Shown piece by piece: positions 60,268 through 62,556 of a stretch of DNA of 62,556 nucleotides (within the stretch, counting starts at the first letter, position 1; each line of letters begins with the position of its first letter). The notes under the pieces were generated by a model. The model saw only the letters and a program-made list of their open reading frames with translations, made no database searches and was not told the origin of the DNA. This DNA comes from Planctomycetota bacterium (GTDB lineage Bacteria > Planctomycetota > Phycisphaerae > WQYP01), in NCBI GenBank assembly GCA_021805985.1, contig JAJZDN010000021.1, positions 1 through 62,556 of the forward strand, written 5' to 3'. The position numbers and the translations under genes were made by a program.

Positions 60268-61038
60268 ATGAAAACACTGATCAGATTGCACACCCCCGGA
60301 ACTTACCGGGCGCTGCACGGATGGCGGAAACGAACGACATTGGCCGCTCTAGGCCGCGCGTATGGCCCGCGCGTTGCAGCGGGTCCCTTTCAGGGGATGG
60401 CCTACATGGACACGGCCGCAGGAAGCGCGCTGGTTCCCAAGTTCGTGGGATCCTATGAGTGCGAGTTGCACGCCGCTTTAATTTCTCTGCGCGGCCAAAG
60501 TTACGCCGGGGTAATCGATATTGGTTGCGCCGAAGGTTACTACGCCGTCGGGCTTGCGAGGATGTTGCCCGGTGTCCCTATTTTCGCCTACGACACCGAT
60601 CCGGCGGCGCAGGAGCTGTGCCAGCGGCTGTCCGCCCTTAACCAAGTGCAAGGGCAGGTTCACATTGCGGGGAGCTGTGATCGGGATCACCTGATAGCCC
60701 GGTCTGGCCAAAAATTGTTTCTGCTCTGCGATTGCGAGGGATACGAATTGGACCTCTTCGATGAGCCGGTGGCCCACGCCATGGCCGAATCCGACCTTAT
60801 TATCGAGACCCACGAGATGTACCGCCCCGGCTGCACCGCTCAACTGCTTTCCGTTTTCTCCGCGACGCACGCCCATGAGGTTATATCTCCGGTGGCCAGG
60901 AGGTGGGAAGATTTCCGGGCGACGCGGGCCATTCCGAGTTTATTTAGAAAATACGCCGTAGACGAATGGCGCAATCCGGCCCAGCGCTGGCTGTGGTTGC
61001 GGTCGAGGTCCGCAGTTCGCAAGTCCGGTGGCGCGTAA
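60268..61038 (+). CDS. FkbM-like SAM-dependent methyltransferase
   Basis: A 256-residue protein. 'VIDIGCAEGYYAVGLARMLP' is the SAM-binding motif I, 'IFAYDTDPAAQELCQRL' the acidic strand end, and 'LLCDCEGYELDLFDEP' the 'CDxEGxE' motif of FkbM-type methyltransferases, which methylate sugar hydroxyls among others. The start at 60268 has GGAA upstream; a longer frame from 60199 has no family sequence. Its place next to the polymerase suggests methylation of the surface polysaccharide. Confidence 0.8.
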   Translation: MKTLIRLHTPGTYRALHGWRKRTTLAALGRAYGPRVAAGPFQGMAYMDTAAGSALVPKFVGSYECELHAALISLRGQSYAGVIDIGCAEGYYAVGLARMLPGVPIFAYDTDPAAQELCQRLSALNQVQGQVHIAGSCDRDHLIARSGQKLFLLCDCEGYELDLFDEPVAHAMAESDLIIETHEMYRPGCTAQLLSVFSATHAHEVISPVARRWEDFRATRAIPSLFRKYAVDEWRNPAQRWLWLRSRSAVRKSGGA

Positions 61039-61074
61039 CCGAAATTATCGCGGTAATATGCGGCCCCGCCGCGA

Positions 61075-61779
61075 TCATGTAATCTTCCTGTACAACCGGC
61101 CCGCCGCCACTCTAGCCCTCTGCAGCAGGCTCCACTCCCGCCAGCTTCCGTAGCAGTGATGGATTCCGTAGGCGACGCCGTCGCTAAGAATTGCCCGGTA
61201 TTCTCGCTCGTTGCGCGGGGTAAGTGGGCTGAATAGCTCAGTCGAGGGGGTGTAAACAGGCAAGCCCAGGTCTTTCGCTCTGTGGAATATCCGCGTTACA
61301 AACTTCGGGCCTGTGGCGGAAATTACGTCCGGATCCTCCGCCAATGGCGGGTTCGATTTGAGATCGTCGATCATTAACTTGAACAGGGGGTGGCCAGGCG
61401 TTGAGGCAAAGATACAATTGCACAGCAGGTCACCGCCCGGAACAGGTTTGTGCGATGATTCCCATGAGAGCACTGCTTCGTAATCCAGCAAGTCAAAGGG
61501 CTTGAGCATTTCATAATCTGTGTCGAGGTATAGGCCGCCAAGCTTGTACATCAGTAGGTATCGGATAACATCGGCCCGCATAATAGGCTTCGGCAGACTC
61601 GTGAACACGTCGAGAAAATCCGGGAATTCGCTCTTCACAAACGCCAAGTTGTCCTCGTCCGTCCAGAGGTGATATTCCCAATCTGGGTGCAGGGCAATTA
61701 GCCGCTGCTGGTAGGGCTTACACCTATCAGTAACTTCCCGCGTTTTGGCGGTCTGGTGAATTAATTTTGGAATTGCCAT
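61075..61779 (-). CDS. Family 32-like glycosyltransferase
   Basis: A 234-residue transferase with 'IPKLIHQTAKT' at the start, 'YHLWTDEDNLAFV', and the DxD block 'GGLYLDTDYEMLKPFD', all diagnostic of capsular-polysaccharide GT32 (OCH1-like) enzymes. 'IMRADVIRYLLMYKLGG' is the conserved helix before the DxD. It adds a sugar, often hexose or hexosamine, to surface glycan. It is convergent with the methyltransferase gene. A good promoter lies upstream at 61844-61872. Confidence 0.88.
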   Translation of the reverse strand: MAIPKLIHQTAKTREVTDRCKPYQQRLIALHPDWEYHLWTDEDNLAFVKSEFPDFLDVFTSLPKPIMRADVIRYLLMYKLGGLYLDTDYEMLKPFDLLDYEAVLSWESSHKPVPGGDLLCNCIFASTPGHPLFKLMIDDLKSNPPLAEDPDVISATGPKFVTRIFHRAKDLGLPVYTPSTELFSPLTPRNEREYRAILSDGVAYGIHHCYGSWREWSLLQRARVAAGRLYRKIT

Positions 61780-61843
61780 GCAACTACCCTAAAAATGCCA
61801 CGCAGCCAGGACGTAAAGCGCTCCCTGCCAGTTTTAGACCAAG

Positions 61844-61872
61844 ACTATTGCGGCCCGGCGAAAAACTGTCAA
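61844..61872 (-). promoter_or_regulatory. Predicted promoter of the GT32 gene
   Basis: On the reverse strand a perfect TTGACA (61872-61867) is 17 bases from AATAGT (61849-61844). The leader is about 58 bases and has AGGG near the start codon. Confidence 0.55.
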
Positions 61873-61946
61873 GTAATTATCCCCGAAAAATCGCCGCAGG
61901 CTGGAAAAACTGCACAAAGTAATGATCGGCACTGTTTTGCAGCCAG

Positions 61947-62066
61947 ATGACACGCTTCCGCGGCGCAGCTGGCGCTTTGGAATCCCTGGAGTCTGCGGAA
62001 TTACTGGGCAAGCTATTTACCACTCCAAAACACATTAATGATTTTACTGCCGACGAGCTGCGTTAG
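61947..62066 (+). other. Possible 39-residue open frame
   Basis: ATG to TAG frame with a protein-like composition ('GALESLESAELLGKLFTTPK', 'DFTADELR'). No ribosome binding site, and a stop lies shortly upstream. It could be the tail of a lost gene. The rest of 61880-62079 shows nothing else. Confidence 0.2.
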
Positions 62067-62079
62067 CCAGCGGGGCGGG

Positions 62080-62277
62080 GTCAGTATTGGGCAGTACATT
62101 CGGTATTGAGCAGTATTGAGCAGTATTGATCAGTATTAGCGGTACATTCGGTATTAGCAGTAGATTCAGTATTAGCAGTATTGATCAGTATTAGCAGTAC
62201 ATTCAGTATTGGGCGGTACATTCAGTATTAGGAGTTGATTCAGTAATTGCAGTAAATTCAGTATTGATCAGTACAGG
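62080..62277. repeat. Degenerate CAGTATT array
   Basis: About 20 variants of a short unit (CAGTATTGAG, CAGTATTGATC, CAGTATTAG, CAGTACATTCGGTATT, CAGTAGATTCAGTATT) run head to tail for nearly 200 bases. Related single units occur near 26325, 48140 and 49893. Confidence 0.75.
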
Positions 62278-62288
62278 CAACGGCTGCG

Positions 62289-62430
62289 AGGAGTTAGAAG
62301 GTTTTTCACTGAATAATGAGTAATCGTACGAGAACGCAGAAGCTAGGAGTTAGAAGTTAGAAGGCTTTGAAGCGCTTCGCTGCTATTTTGCTTGATGCGA
62401 AATACTAAATGCTAAATGCGAGATTCCATG
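62289..62430 (+). repeat. Dispersed modular repeat, full copy 3
   Basis: Contains GGAGTTAGAAGG, ATAATGAGTAATCGTACGAG, AACGCAGAAGCTAGGAGTTA, the palindrome GAAGCGCTTC, and GATGCGAAATACTAAATGC. It matches the reverse strand of 26368-26490 over about 120 bases and, in part, 48853-48955. Confidence 0.78.
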
Positions 62431-62464
62431 TGAGTTACTGTCAAATGTTGTGGACGGGAGATTT

Positions 62465-62556
62465 TCAGGCGGCTGATTTCTTGATCCCGTCTTCGTAAAT
62501 AATCCCGACGATAATATCCTTAATCTGTTCGGCTCCATTGAGTCGCTGGAAGTTTC
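62465..62556 (-). CDS. C-terminus of a possible transposase (partial)
   Basis: A frame open from the window edge to a TGA encodes 'NFQRLNGAEQIKDIIVGIIY' then 'EDGIKKSAA'. The pattern 'F-RLNG-E-I--VI-G---EDG' recalls the ends of transposase-like proteins in planctomycetes, but 30 residues are too few to be sure. It starts right after a dispersed repeat copy. Confidence 0.35.
   Translation of the reverse strand, partial: NFQRLNGAEQIKDIIVGIIYEDGIKKSAA

Noticed and set aside
59960-60318. Reverse frames between the polymerase and the FkbM-like gene
   Set aside because: No motif, no ribosome binding site, and they overlap the start of the forward gene.

Overview
The window looks like a chromosomal segment of a Gram-negative planctomycete, most likely of the Phycisphaerae type. 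The evidence is indirect: LPS-export genes (lptD, lptB) imply an outer membrane; prepilin-like proteins carry an H-X9-DG-like C-terminal motif common in planctomycetes; there is a VPA-type variant of the PEP-CTERM sorting signal; and an alpha-L-fucosidase sits beside deoxy-sugar catabolism genes. No rRNA is present, so this assignment is inference.

Layout. 1-4.0 kb: partial lptD and an AbiEi/AbiEii-type toxin-antitoxin operon with a clear promoter and operator. 4.1-7.4 kb: tRNA-Asn, tRNA-Phe, tRNA-Cys and polA. 7.7-13.9 kb: a deoxy-sugar region (GH29 fucosidase, MalK-type ATPase, rhamnulokinase-like kinase, FucU mutarotase), a decayed nucleotidyltransferase locus and aroK. 13.9-16.5 kb: an XRE/S24 repressor divergent from hemL. 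16.7-25.1 kb: a tightly overlapped type II secretion/type IV pilus-like operon with one GspE, three GspF-like proteins, minor pseudopilins and a 49-residue pseudopilin remnant, followed by a coiled-coil lipoprotein. 25.2-26.3 kb: a VPA-CTERM protein behind a long hairpin-rich leader. 26.3-31.0 kb: a repeat-rich spacer, aspS, pyk and a small lipoprotein. 31.1-33.6 kb: a compact three-gene operon of unknown function (TIGR04255 family, HTH protein, SHDCD protein), the best candidate here for an undescribed system. 33.6-36.8 kb: two tandem prepilin-like genes sharing a nearly identical 3' part, with two membrane proteins. 37-46 kb: housekeeping genes (HAD phosphatase, lptB, rpsA, cls, cupin, ndk, aminoglycoside-phosphotransferase-like kinase, PIN-like protein, folP). 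46.2-61.8 kb: an exopolysaccharide or O-antigen locus (acetyltransferase, GT2, three GT4, GT32, flippase, polymerase, two methyltransferases, beta-helix protein) interrupted by small toxin-antitoxin genes and repeats. 62.5 kb: the C-terminus of a possible transposase.

The most striking non-genic structure is a family of modular repeats. A core of about 100-120 bases occurs near 26.4, 48.9 and 62.3 kb with many partial copies, mixed with GATCACG tandem arrays, CAGTATT arrays and short palindromes. They fill the spacers around the surface-polysaccharide and toxin-antitoxin genes, where horizontal exchange is most likely.

All calls are made by reading the sequence; no database search was run.
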